From positions 1 to 64,000 of the forward strand of contig NZ_JAXCLE010000007.1 of assembly GCF_037027585.1 (NCBI RefSeq): 64,000 bases of DNA, read 5' to 3'. Below the pieces are notes generated by a model. It ran no database searches. It worked only from the letters and a program-made list of their open reading frames with translations, and was not told the DNA's origin. Origin of the DNA: Solibacillus ferritrahens. Its GTDB lineage: Bacteria; Bacillota; Bacilli; Bacillales_A; Planococcaceae. Shown here piece by piece: positions 7,332 through 16,804 of this stretch; the stretch's first letter is position 1; each line of letters begins with the position of its first letter. The translations under genes were made by a program, and so were the position numbers.

Positions 7332-7348
7332 TGTTAGAAAAACTGACA
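7332..7348. promoter_or_regulatory. GlnR/TnrA box 2, upstream of the -35
   Basis: TGTTA-N7-TGACA is a full match to TGTNA-N7-TNACA. It lies 6 bases beyond box 1, so the pair forms a tandem operator. Confidence 0.85.
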
Positions 7349-7453
7349 TACAGTGTTTAAGTTAGCATTTTATATACTGTTTCTAGAGAGGTGATGAGCA
7401 AATAATGAACTGACAATATACTATTACCCTTTTTTGTCAACTTTATAACAAAC

Positions 7454-7486
7454 AAAAAAATCGCCCGTTAAATTGGACGATTTTTT
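7454..7486 (-). terminator. Terminator of ynbB
   Basis: On the minus strand the stem AATCGTCC/GGGCGATT is followed by seven T. The hairpin is near-symmetric with T runs on both strands. Confidence 0.8.
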
Positions 7487-7491
7487 ACAAA

Positions 7492-8739
7492 TTAAGTTAG
7501 TCTTTGTACAGCAGCACAAATCGCATATTTAACATGTTCATAAGTTAAGCCACCTTGTACAAAAGCTGTATATGGAGGACGAATCGGACCATCCGCTGTC
7601 AATTCAATGCTTGACCCTTGAACGAAAGTTCCTGCTGCCATAATTACGTCATCTTCATATCCAGGCATATACGCAGGTTCTGGTGCGAAATGAGCATTGA
7701 TTGGCGATGCTGCCTGAATTTCACGACAAAACGCTACCATTTGTTCAGGAGTACGGAATGCTACTGACTGAATTAAATCTGTACGTACATCCGTGTAATG
7801 AGGGGAGGTCGTCATACCGATTTCTTCAAGCATTGCCGATGTAAAAATCGCGCCTTTTAAACTTTGCGCGACTATATGAGGTGCCATGAAAAAACCTTGA
7901 TAAAAATCTGCTAACGTATTCAACGATGCACCAGCTTCTGCACCAATCCCTGGGGATGTCATACGGTATGCGCATTTTTCCACTAAATCTGCACGCCCTG
8001 CAATATAACCTCCTATTTTCGCAAAGCCACCGCCAGGATTTTTAATTAAAGAACCCGCCATTAAATCGACGCCTACTTCCGTTGGTTCGAGCAATTCAAC
8101 AAATTCACCATAGCAATTATCAACAAATATAACTGCATTTGGTGCAATTTCACGAATTTTTAATACCATCTGGGAAATTTGTTCAATTGTAAAGGATGGT
8201 CGTGTGGCATAACCTTTTGAGCGTTGAATTGCAATCATCTTTGTATTTTCATTAACTGCATTTTTCACACCTTCCCAATCGATTTCCTTATTTCCGATTA
8301 AATCAACATGAGAATAGCCAATCTTAAAATCCTTTAATGATCCTGTATCCTTTTCACCACCGTCGACGATTGATTGAAGTGTATCGTAAGGCTTCCCTGT
8401 AATATAAAGAAGTTCATCACCCGGACGCAGAATGCCAAATAGACTTAATGTAATTGCATGTGTACCGGATATAATTTGAGGACGCACAATCGCCGCTTCC
8501 GCTCCAAAAGTTTCCGCATATACACGCTCTAAATTGTCGCGACCTTCATCATCATAGCCATATCCGGTAGAAGGATGCAGATGAAAATCACTTACTTGAT
8601 TATTTCGGAAAGCAGCGAGCACCTTTTGTTGGTTATAAAATGCACGATCATCTACCTGCTGATGATAAGTACGTACTTTTTCTTCCACTTTCGTCGCTAG
8701 CTTTATAGTTTCAGGTGTTAATAATGATTGAAATGCCAT
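7492..8739 (-). CDS. ynbB: PLP-dependent methionine gamma-lyase-like protein (YnbB, 'aluminium resistance' family)
   Basis: A 415-residue fold-type I pyridoxal-phosphate enzyme of the YnbB family, annotated as aluminium resistance or cystathionine/methionine lyase-like. Visible parts are the substrate/cofactor region (GYGYDDEGRDNLERVYAE), the PLP-phosphate region near HAITLSLFGILRPGD, the cofactor Asp in VIFVDNCYGEF and the Schiff-base Lys in GSLIKNPGGG. The true reaction of this family has not been settled. In Bacillus it sits beside glnR-glnA, as here. The start is taken at the ATG at 8739 with GGAG ten bases upstream. The longer frame begins 12 codons earlier without a better site. Confidence 0.9.
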   Translation of the reverse strand: MAFQSLLTPETIKLATKVEEKVRTYHQQVDDRAFYNQQKVLAAFRNNQVSDFHLHPSTGYGYDDEGRDNLERVYAETFGAEAAIVRPQIISGTHAITLSLFGILRPGDELLYITGKPYDTLQSIVDGGEKDTGSLKDFKIGYSHVDLIGNKEIDWEGVKNAVNENTKMIAIQRSKGYATRPSFTIEQISQMVLKIREIAPNAVIFVDNCYGEFVELLEPTEVGVDLMAGSLIKNPGGGFAKIGGYIAGRADLVEKCAYRMTSPGIGAEAGASLNTLADFYQGFFMAPHIVAQSLKGAIFTSAMLEEIGMTTSPHYTDVRTDLIQSVAFRTPEQMVAFCREIQAASPINAHFAPEPAYMPGYEDDVIMAAGTFVQGSSIELTADGPIRPPYTAFVQGGLTYEHVKYAICAAVQRLT

Positions 8740-8858
8740 AATATTACTACTCCATTCTGTACAAACTGTAACCATTATACCTTAAAAAAATTAATTTTGA
8801 CGAATGTTTGAAAAACTGCTATCCTTCATGGCGATAGTATTATTTGGGAGAGATGTTT

Positions 8859-9467
8859 ATGGCTTGGGAGGTATTCAGTGTTATTGGAACAATTGCATTT
8901 GCAATATCAGGTGCAATTGTGGCTATGGAGGAAGAATATGATTTATTTGGTGTATATATATTAGGAATTGTTACCGCTTTTGGTGGGGGTGCAATCCGTA
9001 ATATATTAATTGGTTTACCCGTCTCAACACTATGGAATCAGGAAATGATGTTTCAAATTGCACTGTTTGCAATTACCGTTTTCTTTTTAATACCTCATCA
9101 CCTCATAAAGCATTGGAATCGTTGGGGAAATGTTACTGATGCGATTGGATTGTCCGCCTTTGCGATTCAGGGTGGGATGTATGCTGTACATTTAGATTTG
9201 CCACTTGCCGCTGTTATAGTAGCAGCTTTATTGACTGGAGCTGGCGGTGGTGTTGTACGTGACCTTCTTGCGGGAAGAAAACCTATTGTATTGCGCCATG
9301 AAATATATGGGGTTTGGGCTGCTAGTGCCGGCTTCTTGTTGGGTCTTGAAATCTTTCAGGGAGATTTATTTTTATATATATTATTTGTCCTAATTACCGC
9401 TTTGCGTATTTTATCGTATACAAAGGGCTGGGGATTACCATCAAAAAAAATTAACATAGCAAAATAA
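8859..9467 (+). CDS. TRIC/YadS-type membrane protein (UPF0126)
   Basis: A 202-residue integral membrane protein of about seven segments built from two homologous three-helix halves. Each half carries the signature glycines and arginine: FGGGAIRNILIG near residue 45 and GAGGGVVRDLLAG near residue 131. The trimeric intracellular cation channel family has this glycine/arginine repeat, and prokaryotic members conduct monovalent cations. The first possible TTG (8844) and an ATG at 8853 are close to or inside the GGGAGAG ribosome site, so the ATG at 8859 is preferred. It stands alone, divergent from ynbB. Confidence 0.88.
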   Translation: MAWEVFSVIGTIAFAISGAIVAMEEEYDLFGVYILGIVTAFGGGAIRNILIGLPVSTLWNQEMMFQIALFAITVFFLIPHHLIKHWNRWGNVTDAIGLSAFAIQGGMYAVHLDLPLAAVIVAALLTGAGGGVVRDLLAGRKPIVLRHEIYGVWAASAGFLLGLEIFQGDLFLYILFVLITALRILSYTKGWGLPSKKINIAK

Positions 9468-9470
9468 CAG

Positions 9471-9518
9471 AAAAAAAAGCTGTATCAAAAGTTAATGCGA
9501 CTTTTGATACAGCTTTTT
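9471..9518. terminator. Bidirectional terminator after the TRIC gene
   Basis: A long stem (AAGCTGTATCAAAAGT with its complement) has A8 before it and T5 after it, so it can act on either strand. Confidence 0.85.
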
Positions 9519-9594
9519 AAGTAATAAAGTAAACGAGCTGGCTACTATCGTAAAGGTATGTCCAAAATAACACTGCACATTCACCTATCAATAA

Positions 9595-9897
9595 TTACTT
9601 GAATTCCAACTCTCCATCATAGGCCATCATGCCGCCTTCTAGATTCGTTACATCAAAGCCTTTTTCTATTAAATATTCACAAGCATTCGCACTACGAACG
9701 CCACCTTTACATACAACAATATAAGACTTTGAACTATCTAGTTCATCTGCACGTTCCGGAACTGAGCCAAGTGGAATATGTACTGCACCTGGGATCATTC
9801 CGTGCTCCACTTCAAAATCTTCACGTACATCGATTACATGCAAATCTTCATTTGCATCCAATAAATTGATCAGTTCATCTGTTGTCATTGTTTTCAT
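9595..9897 (-). CDS. Rhodanese-like domain protein
   Basis: A 100-residue single rhodanese domain. It has the N-terminal CDC25-like segment HVIDVREDFEVEHGMIPGAVHIP and the active-site loop VVCKGGVRS with nucleophile Cys63. Small proteins of this type carry persulfide sulfur between enzymes or move sulfane sulfur. Partner and substrate are not indicated by the neighbours (hfq, miaA). The ATG at 9897 has TTGGAGGAA upstream. Separation from hfq is 75 bases. Confidence 0.92.
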   Translation of the reverse strand: MKTMTTDELINLLDANEDLHVIDVREDFEVEHGMIPGAVHIPLGSVPERADELDSSKSYIVVCKGGVRSANACEYLIEKGFDVTNLEGGMMAYDGELEFK

Positions 9898-9972
9898 TAT
9901 AATTCCTCCAATACTTGTACCATCTTAGTCATTATAATCAAACAATTAATATTGCGCTACCGTTTAGCCGGA

Positions 9973-10203
9973 TTACTCTTCTTCATCAAGTAATGTAACG
10001 TTTTTGGAAGGAACAAAGGTAGAAATGGCATGCTTGTAAATTAATTGCTGTTTCCCTTCCGACTCCAGTAAAACAGTAAAATTATCATAAGATTTAATTA
10101 AGCCTTTTAATTGGAAACCATTCAATAAAAATACCGTTACAAAAACATTATTTTTACGTAAATTATTTAAAAACGTATCCTGCAAATTCAGTGATTTCAT
10201 CAT
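9973..10203 (-). CDS. hfq: RNA chaperone Hfq
   Basis: A 76-residue Sm-like protein that forms a hexameric ring binding U-rich and A-rich RNA. The Sm1 segment is VFVTVFLLNGFQLKGLIKSYDNFTV (read in two parts) and the Sm2 motif is IYKHAIST. The C-terminus is short and acidic, as usual in Bacillota. Two adjacent ATG codons (10203, 10200) follow GGGAGA; the first has the better spacing. The frame extends 11 codons further but without support. It lies directly downstream of miaA, the order conserved across many bacteria. Confidence 0.96.
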   Translation of the reverse strand: MMKSLNLQDTFLNNLRKNNVFVTVFLLNGFQLKGLIKSYDNFTVLLESEGKQQLIYKHAISTFVPSKNVTLLDEEE

Positions 10204-10280
10204 CGTCCAATCTCCCTTACCATAAAATACATGCAATAGTTAACTATTCGTTATCCATATATGATATACCTTTTAAAATT

Positions 10281-11180
10281 TTAAATTAAACTAATTATCT
10301 TGTTCCAGTCATTCCCGATCCATGAGATATCCATTTTATTGCGGAAGTAGGTCAATTGGCGTTTAGCGTACCTGCGGGAGTTTTGCTTAATTTGTTCGAT
10401 TGCTTCTTCAATCGTTACTAAACCATCAAAATATGCATATAATTCTTTGTAGCCAATAGCCTTAATCGACTGTACATCCCGGATGCCTGCATCATATAAT
10501 GCACGTACTTCTTCAAGCAATCCTGCTTTCATCATTAAATCTACACGTAAATTTATACGTTCATATAATTTCTCGCGATCCATGTCTAAGCCAATTATTA
10601 AATGATTGTATAAAGGAATATTTCCACGGTTGAATTGCTCTTCCGCTCGTGACACACCGGCAAGCTCTGCCATTTCCAATGCACGTATGACGCGTCTCGT
10701 ATTATTCGGGTGAATTTCTGCCGCAGAAACCGGATCAATCTTTGCCAACTTAGTATGCATCGCCTCTGGTCCTAATTTCACAAGTTCTTCATAATATTGA
10801 AGACGTGCTTTTTCATCGACTTCTTGCTTTGTAAATTGAAAATCATAGAGAACGGATTGCACATAAAGTCCTGTTCCTCCTACGATAATTGGCATTTTAC
10901 CGCGGGCTTGAATTTCTTCAATTTTCCCTCGGACTAGTCGTTGATATTCCGCTACGGAAAATGCTTCTGTAGGTTCTTTAATACTCAGCAGATGATGTGG
11001 AATCCCTTCCATTTCATCATCAGTGATTTTTGCTGTACCGATATCCATATTGCGGTATACTTGCATTGAATCCCCATTAATAATTTCCCCATCTATTTCT
11101 TTTGCTAAACGTATGCTCAGCGCTGTTTTACCAGATGCTGTAGGGCCAATAATGGCCACTACATCAATTTTATTATTCAT
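10281..11180 (-). CDS. miaA: tRNA dimethylallyltransferase MiaA
   Basis: A 299-residue enzyme that adds a dimethylallyl group to N6 of A37 in tRNAs reading UNN codons. The P-loop is GPTASGKT at 12-19, followed by DSMQVYRNMDIGTAK. The substrate region GGTGLYVQSV and the C-terminal KQNSRRYAKRQLTYFRN also match the family. The product is the substrate of MiaB, encoded at 18.2-19.8 kb. The start overlaps the last 8 bases of the upstream hydrolase (ATGAATAA), which implies coupling. Downstream is hfq. Confidence 0.97.
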   Translation of the reverse strand: MNNKIDVVAIIGPTASGKTALSIRLAKEIDGEIINGDSMQVYRNMDIGTAKITDDEMEGIPHHLLSIKEPTEAFSVAEYQRLVRGKIEEIQARGKMPIIVGGTGLYVQSVLYDFQFTKQEVDEKARLQYYEELVKLGPEAMHTKLAKIDPVSAAEIHPNNTRRVIRALEMAELAGVSRAEEQFNRGNIPLYNHLIIGLDMDREKLYERINLRVDLMMKAGLLEEVRALYDAGIRDVQSIKAIGYKELYAYFDGLVTIEEAIEQIKQNSRRYAKRQLTYFRNKMDISWIGNDWNKIISLI

Positions 11181-12090
11181 CTTTTAACCACCGTACTATT
11201 ATTTCCATTACTTGATCCTTCTTTTTTTCATTTAATATTTCATGTCGCATTCCTTCAAGCAAATGTACCTTCACATGTTCCAGCCCAGCATCCACAAGCT
11301 GTTTACCTGTGCGAAGAACACTTTTTCCATTTTCATCTGCAATCGGGTCAAGTGTACCGCTTATAAGCAATATTTTTAAATCAGGGCGAATTCGTTCATT
11401 TTGACTTTTATTTTTTAACGTGAGAATCCCACCGGTCAAATCCGAAAAAAACTGGTGCGTCGCGATAAAACCGCATAAAGGATCCTCAATATATTTTTTC
11501 ACTTCGTCGTCATCAGTAGTGAGCCAGTCAAAGTTCGTTTTTGGATTTTCTATGTGCCGGTTAAAACCTGCAAAACTAAGCTTATGCATTAGGAGGCTTT
11601 GCTCTTTTGCGCCTTGCAGCTTCACTAATTGACCTGCAATGGCATGACCGGCTTCATGTAGTAATTTCGAAGAACCTGTACCACTTAATACTAAGCGTTC
11701 AATCATTCCGCTATGTTGCTGTATGAAGCGTCGAGCGATAAATGAGCCCATACTATGACCAAATAATATAGGACGACTTACACTATCTTCTTTAAAATAT
11801 GCGAGTATTTCATATACATCCTCCACTACACGGTCAAAACCATTCTGATCTCCATAATAACCGAGCATACCATTTTTTTGTGCTGTATATCCGTGACCTC
11901 GATGATCATGGGCCGTTACGAAATAGCCTTCTTCACAGAGTTTTTCGGCAAAAGCTTCATAGCGTTGACTATGCTCTGCCATTCCATGCAAAATATGAAC
12001 ATGTCCCATCGTTACTTGATTTGGTTTAAAAGTGCGCACAAATATATCGTGTCCATCTGACATTGTTACAAAGAAAGATTGCTGTTCCAA
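11173..12090 (-). CDS. Alpha/beta hydrolase, lysophospholipase/monoacylglycerol-lipase type
   Basis: About 305 residues, of the PldB/monoglyceride-lipase family. Motifs are HGMAEHSQRY near residue 35, the nucleophile elbow FGHSMGS, the acid in SGTLDPIA and the His in GMRHEIL. These correspond to Ser116, Asp251 and His286 if counted from an alternative GTG at 12099. That GTG abuts the AAGGGG with no spacer, so the in-frame TTG at 12090 is preferred, with moderate confidence. It has no signal peptide. It is sandwiched between mutL (22-base gap) and miaA (8-base overlap), so it rides in a repair/tRNA operon. The physiological substrate is unknown. Confidence 0.9.
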   Translation of the reverse strand: MEQQSFFVTMSDGHDIFVRTFKPNQVTMGHVHILHGMAEHSQRYEAFAEKLCEEGYFVTAHDHRGHGYTAQKNGMLGYYGDQNGFDRVVEDVYEILAYFKEDSVSRPILFGHSMGSFIARRFIQQHSGMIERLVLSGTGSSKLLHEAGHAIAGQLVKLQGAKEQSLLMHKLSFAGFNRHIENPKTNFDWLTTDDDEVKKYIEDPLCGFIATHQFFSDLTGGILTLKNKSQNERIRPDLKILLISGTLDPIADENGKSVLRTGKQLVDAGLEHVKVHLLEGMRHEILNEKKKDQVMEIIVRWLKDE

Positions 12091-12112
12091 AAACTCCACC
12101 CCTTTTAGGAAT

Positions 12113-13990
12113 TTACATTACTCGTTTGAACATTTTCTCGACTTCATATGATGTAAAATGAATTAAAACAGGGCGTCCGTGGGGACATGTAAATGGATTA
12201 TCTGCTTTTCGCAAATCATTGATCAGTCTGTCCATTTGCTCTTTATTTAAATAATGATTTGCTTTAATCGACTTTTTGCAGCTCATCATAATAGCTGCAT
12301 CTTCACGCAATTTTTTAATATCTGTTTTCCGTACTTTTAAAACTTGCTCGATCAATTCTTCAATAACTTCCTGCTCTTCCCCTTTTGGAAACCAAGTCGG
12401 ATATTCCCGTACAACAAATGACGATAGTCCAAATTCCTCCAAATAAACACCTACTTCTTCAAGTGCTTCTTTGGATTCTTTTAAACGCAAAGCCTCATCT
12501 GCAGCATAATGGAATGTTAAGGGCATTAGTAATGTTTGACGTTCATTTGCATTTACTTCTCCCACTTTATCACGGTAATATTCATATTTAATTCTTTCTT
12601 GGGCAGCATGTTGGTCGATTAAATAAAAGCCGTCTTCCATTTGAGCCACTATATAAGTTCCATGAATTTGGCCGACAACTTCAACGTCTGGAAAATGACG
12701 TTTCACCTCAGGCTGAACAAATGGCTGTTCATCTTGTATAGGCTTTGATTCAATTGGCACTGCAGGTAATTCCGTCTCGGGCACTTCATTATGGACGTCC
12801 GCGTATTGTACAGAATGCTGATTTCCAATTGAAATTGGTGTATGCGGTTCTTTTACAACTGAAGAATCACCCGATAATCTTTCCACAATAGTCGTTAGCT
12901 TATTCTCATCAAATACCGGTGCCGATGCTTTACTTGGATTCCAAATATTCATTTGCTCTTGCTGCGGACGAATTGGCTTTTCCTTTTTTTCGGCAAGCGG
13001 AATCCGAATTTCTTCACGAATAGCCAAGCGGATTGTATCTTCAATTAACTTTAATAGCTCTGGCTCTTTACTTAATCGAACTTGATGTTTTGCAGGATGT
13101 ACATTGACATCCGTTAATTGTGGATCCCCTTCTACATAGAGGAGCACGATTGGAAACCGCTCAATTGGTAAATACGTATGGTAGGCATTAATAATTGCCT
13201 TTTGAATGACGAAATGCTTGACCCACCGCCCATTGACGAATAATGACATATAATTTTTCGACGCACGGGTTACTTCTGGTAGGCTGGCAAAGCCATGGAT
13301 CTTATAGTCATTATTACTAGCTTCAAATGGTAGCATTTTTTTTGCATGATGTGCTCCATATATTGCTGATAGTACTTGCTGTACTTGGCCGCGTCCATTT
13401 GTTTGAAGCAATGTTTGATCATTATGCACTAATTTTATCGCGATCGTTGGGTAGCCAAGCGCAATCCGATTAATAAAATCAATTGTATGCCCTAGCTCCG
13501 TTTGAATCGTCTTTAAATATTTTAATCGTGCCGGTGTATTGAAAAAGAGCTGGGCTACTGTAATATCTGTCCCACGGCGAAGCGCAGTAGGCTGATGCTC
13601 TTTTAAATGGCCGCCTTCTAAATATAAATGCACACCCCCATCTCCATCCGATGTGCGCAGAGTTAATTTAGAGACAGAGGCAATAGATGCCAATGCCTCA
13701 CCGCGAAAGCCAAGTGTGCGGATTCTGAATAAATCCTGCTCTTTTTCTATTTTTGATGTGGCATGTCGTGAAAAAGATTTAAGTGCATCTTCTTCATCCA
13801 TTCCACTGCCGTTGTCTATTACTTGAATAGAGCTAAGACCAGCTTCTTCAAGAAAAACTTCAATCGATGTACTGCCCGCATCAATTGCATTTTCAACTAA
13901 TTCTTTGACGACGGATGATGGACGTTCCACTACTTCACCGGCTGCAATTTTATTGGATAGCCACTCATCCATTATTTGAATTTTCCCCAA
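12113..13990 (-). CDS. mutL: DNA mismatch repair protein MutL
   Basis: A 625-residue MutL. The GHKL ATPase (about 1-330) has ELVENAIDAG, DNGSGM and TLGFRGEALAS. A low-complexity linker at about 335-430 is followed by a C-terminal dimerisation/nuclease domain. That domain carries DQHAAQERIKYE, which fits the DQHA(X)2E(X)4E endonuclease motif, plus the zinc-associated SCKKSIKANH and CPHGRP motifs. It is therefore expected to nick DNA itself, as in organisms lacking MutH. The start is TTG at 13990 with GGAGGG seven bases upstream. It follows mutS by 13 bases. Confidence 0.97.
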   Translation of the reverse strand: MGKIQIMDEWLSNKIAAGEVVERPSSVVKELVENAIDAGSTSIEVFLEEAGLSSIQVIDNGSGMDEEDALKSFSRHATSKIEKEQDLFRIRTLGFRGEALASIASVSKLTLRTSDGDGGVHLYLEGGHLKEHQPTALRRGTDITVAQLFFNTPARLKYLKTIQTELGHTIDFINRIALGYPTIAIKLVHNDQTLLQTNGRGQVQQVLSAIYGAHHAKKMLPFEASNNDYKIHGFASLPEVTRASKNYMSLFVNGRWVKHFVIQKAIINAYHTYLPIERFPIVLLYVEGDPQLTDVNVHPAKHQVRLSKEPELLKLIEDTIRLAIREEIRIPLAEKKEKPIRPQQEQMNIWNPSKASAPVFDENKLTTIVERLSGDSSVVKEPHTPISIGNQHSVQYADVHNEVPETELPAVPIESKPIQDEQPFVQPEVKRHFPDVEVVGQIHGTYIVAQMEDGFYLIDQHAAQERIKYEYYRDKVGEVNANERQTLLMPLTFHYAADEALRLKESKEALEEVGVYLEEFGLSSFVVREYPTWFPKGEEQEVIEELIEQVLKVRKTDIKKLREDAAIMMSCKKSIKANHYLNKEQMDRLINDLRKADNPFTCPHGRPVLIHFTSYEVEKMFKRVM

Positions 13991-14003
13991 AGCTGTTCCC
14001 TCC

Positions 14004-16622
14004 TTATTTATTGCCTAATAACTTTTGTTGTAGTTCGTATAATAATGTCATTGCCTGCATCGGTGTCGTACCCATAACATTCAATTTTGTTAAAGTATCA
14101 AGCACTTCCTGCTGTTCGGGTGCAATAACGGGTTCCTCATTGATTGAGAATAATGAAAGCTGCAATTCTTCGTCTGCAGTTTTTTGAGGGACCTGCTCTA
14201 AAATGGATGGCGTTTGTTCACGAACAACGCTTGTATTAGGTTTTTCGATACTTGTTGCCTCAAATTGCTCAAGTAAAATACGGGCACGCTGTAAAATGGC
14301 TTCAGGCATTTCTGCAAGTTCAGCCACATGTACGCCGTAGCTTTTGTCAGCTGCCCCTTTTTTTACTTTGTGTAAAAATACGACACGGCCATCTTGTTCT
14401 GTGGCACTTACATGAACATTTTGCAATCGAACAAGTTCGTTCTCCAAGTCAGTCAGCTCATGATAATGGGTTGAAAATAAAGTATTTGCCCCGATTTCTT
14501 CATGAATATATTCCATCATTGCCTGCGCTAAGCTCATACCATCATATGTTGAAGTTCCGCGACCAATCTCATCAAACAGCAATAAACTGTTTTTCGTCGC
14601 ATGTGTGATCGCATGCTGTGACTCTAGCATTTCAACCATGAATGTCGATTGCCCGGCAACTAAATCATCCGCTGCCCCTATACGTGTAAAAATTTGATCG
14701 GTAATTGGCAGGATCGCTTCATCTGCTGGTACGTAACATCCCATTTGTGCTAATACGACGATTAGGGCAACTTGACGCATATACGTACTTTTCCCCGACA
14801 TATTCGGACCAGTAATAAGCATCATATTTTTATCATCGGTTAACACACAATCGTTCGGTACATAGCTTTGTTTATTAAGCATCTTTTCGACTACAGGATG
14901 TCGTCCTTCAATAATTCGCAGTGAGCGCCCCTCGTGAAATTCAGGCTTTGTAAAACGATATTTATCCGTCACCGCAGCAAAGCTCATCAAAACATCAAGT
15001 TCACTAATCTCAGATGCTAATGCTTGCACACGCGGAATATAGGCTTTCAATCGATCGCGCAATGCAACAAACAAATTATATTCCAGGGCCAAACTTTGTT
15101 CTTCCGCATTTAAAATAAGTGCTTCCTTTTCTTTCAACTCTTCAGTAATAAAGCGCTCGGCATTAGCTAAAGTTTGTTTTCGGTCATACCGGCTTAAGTC
15201 CGTATTATTTAAATGAGACTTTGTGATCTCAATATAATATCCAAATACTCGATTATAGCCGATTTTCAGGTTTTTAATTCCTGTTAGTTCCCGCTCTTTA
15301 TGTTCAAGTTGGGCTATCCAATCTTTGCCGTTACGCGAAGCATCCCGATATTCGTCCAACTGTTCATTGTACCCATCGCGAATTACATCGCCTTCCTTAA
15401 TCGAAATCGGCGGATGATCAGTAATTGCCTCTGCCAAAAGCCGCTCTACATCAGCACAAACATCCAGCTTTTGCCCAAGAATTCTACATTTTTCATGACC
15501 GCTATTAATTAATTTCTCTTGAATTGTTGGTACTTGACGTAAAGACTCTCGTAATTGGGCAAGATCACGCCCTCCAACTGAACCAAATGCAACACGGCCC
15601 GCTAATCGTTCCAAATCATACACGTTTTTTAATAATCCTGTTAATTCATCACGTAAAAAGAAATCTTCTAACAACTCGGTCACAATTGATTGACGTGATT
15701 CAATTGCATTTTTATTAGCCAATGGTTGGTGTAGCCATTGCTTTAATTTCCGTCCGCCCATTGCCGTAACTGTTTCATCCAACAGCCATAACAGAGTACC
15801 TTTTGAATCTCCACTCCGGATTGACTGGATAAGCTCTAAATTTCGTTTGGAATTTGTATCGATTCGAAGAAAATTGTTTGCCTCCGTATAATTGAACGGC
15901 TGAATATGGGATAAAGAGCGCATTTGTGTTCTTTCCACATATTGCAACAACCGTTTAGCCACACCTTGTAGATTGACCGGTAAATGAGACACATATTGCG
16001 CAGCGCGTGCCCCTTCCATTTCCTCCATTTCCAATGACAATACGATGCCGCCTGCCTCGGCATACTCTGCAAGCAGTAACTGTAGCTGCTCTGTAACGAT
16101 CACTTCTTTTATTGCATATGACTGTACTTGCTGAATCAATTGTTTCGCACTGCCTTCAATAATTGAACAATTTGATTCCCCTGTAGATACATCTAAATAG
16201 GCAAAGGCGATTTCATTTTCCCCTATGCTTTCTGCGGCTGCAATAAAATGATTCGACTTCCCATCGAGCGCTTTTCCTTCAGTAATTGTTCCGGGCGTAA
16301 TAACTTGGACAACTTCACGTTTCACAACACCTTTTGCATGTTTTGGATCCTCTGTTTGTTCACAAATCGCCACTTTATAACCTTTTGCTACAAGTGTTTC
16401 AATATAGCCTTGTGCAGCATGATGTGGAACTCCACACATCGGGATGGGATTATCCGTATTACCTGCACGCGCCGTTAATGTAATTTCCAATAATTGTGAT
16501 GCATTTATAGCATCATCAAAAAATAATTCATAAAAATCGCCTAGACGATAAAATAAAAAAGCATCCTTATAATCTTGCTTTACGAGCATATATTGTTGCA
16601 TCATCGGTGTGTATGTAGTCAT
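14004..16622 (-). CDS. mutS: DNA mismatch recognition protein MutS
   Basis: An 872-residue MutS. The mismatch-binding domain near the N-terminus has FYRLGDFYELFFDDA, in which Phe-Tyr-Glu wedge residues are present. Connector, lever and clamp domains follow, then the ABC-type ATPase with Walker A GPNMSGKSTYMR, Walker B LLFDEIGRGTS and the HYHELTDLE switch. The C-terminal helix-turn-helix dimer segment ends MQAMTLLYELQQKL. The ATG at 16622 has GTGAGGG upstream. An in-frame GTG five codons earlier is part of that site. It heads the mutS-mutL operon downstream of cotE, as in Bacillus. Confidence 0.98.
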   Translation of the reverse strand: MTTYTPMMQQYMLVKQDYKDAFLFYRLGDFYELFFDDAINASQLLEITLTARAGNTDNPIPMCGVPHHAAQGYIETLVAKGYKVAICEQTEDPKHAKGVVKREVVQVITPGTITEGKALDGKSNHFIAAAESIGENEIAFAYLDVSTGESNCSIIEGSAKQLIQQVQSYAIKEVIVTEQLQLLLAEYAEAGGIVLSLEMEEMEGARAAQYVSHLPVNLQGVAKRLLQYVERTQMRSLSHIQPFNYTEANNFLRIDTNSKRNLELIQSIRSGDSKGTLLWLLDETVTAMGGRKLKQWLHQPLANKNAIESRQSIVTELLEDFFLRDELTGLLKNVYDLERLAGRVAFGSVGGRDLAQLRESLRQVPTIQEKLINSGHEKCRILGQKLDVCADVERLLAEAITDHPPISIKEGDVIRDGYNEQLDEYRDASRNGKDWIAQLEHKERELTGIKNLKIGYNRVFGYYIEITKSHLNNTDLSRYDRKQTLANAERFITEELKEKEALILNAEEQSLALEYNLFVALRDRLKAYIPRVQALASEISELDVLMSFAAVTDKYRFTKPEFHEGRSLRIIEGRHPVVEKMLNKQSYVPNDCVLTDDKNMMLITGPNMSGKSTYMRQVALIVVLAQMGCYVPADEAILPITDQIFTRIGAADDLVAGQSTFMVEMLESQHAITHATKNSLLLFDEIGRGTSTYDGMSLAQAMMEYIHEEIGANTLFSTHYHELTDLENELVRLQNVHVSATEQDGRVVFLHKVKKGAADKSYGVHVAELAEMPEAILQRARILLEQFEATSIEKPNTSVVREQTPSILEQVPQKTADEELQLSLFSINEEPVIAPEQQEVLDTLTKLNVMGTTPMQAMTLLYELQQKLLGNK

Positions 16623-16698
16623 GTTTATTTCCCTCACTTGCTAAAACTTGTACAAGTATTATACCATTTGCCTCGTAATTTTCCTTGTAAACGCAATG

Positions 16699-16738
16699 AA
16701 AAAAGGGATTGTTTGAAAGAAATCTTCAAACAATCCTA
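16699..16738 (-). terminator. Terminator of cotE
   Basis: On the minus strand the stem AGGATTGTTTGAAG..CTTTCAAACAATCCC is followed by six T. Confidence 0.85.
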
Positions 16739-16804
16739 AATTGTACAGATTATAATGTTGATAATGTTTACTATTTACTATACACGTGTTCCGATTAAAC
16801 CCGT

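Noticed and set aside
7436..7450. Third GlnR box between glnR and ynbB
   Set aside because: The half sites TGTCA and TAACA are separated by six, not seven, bases, and there is no promoter beside them.
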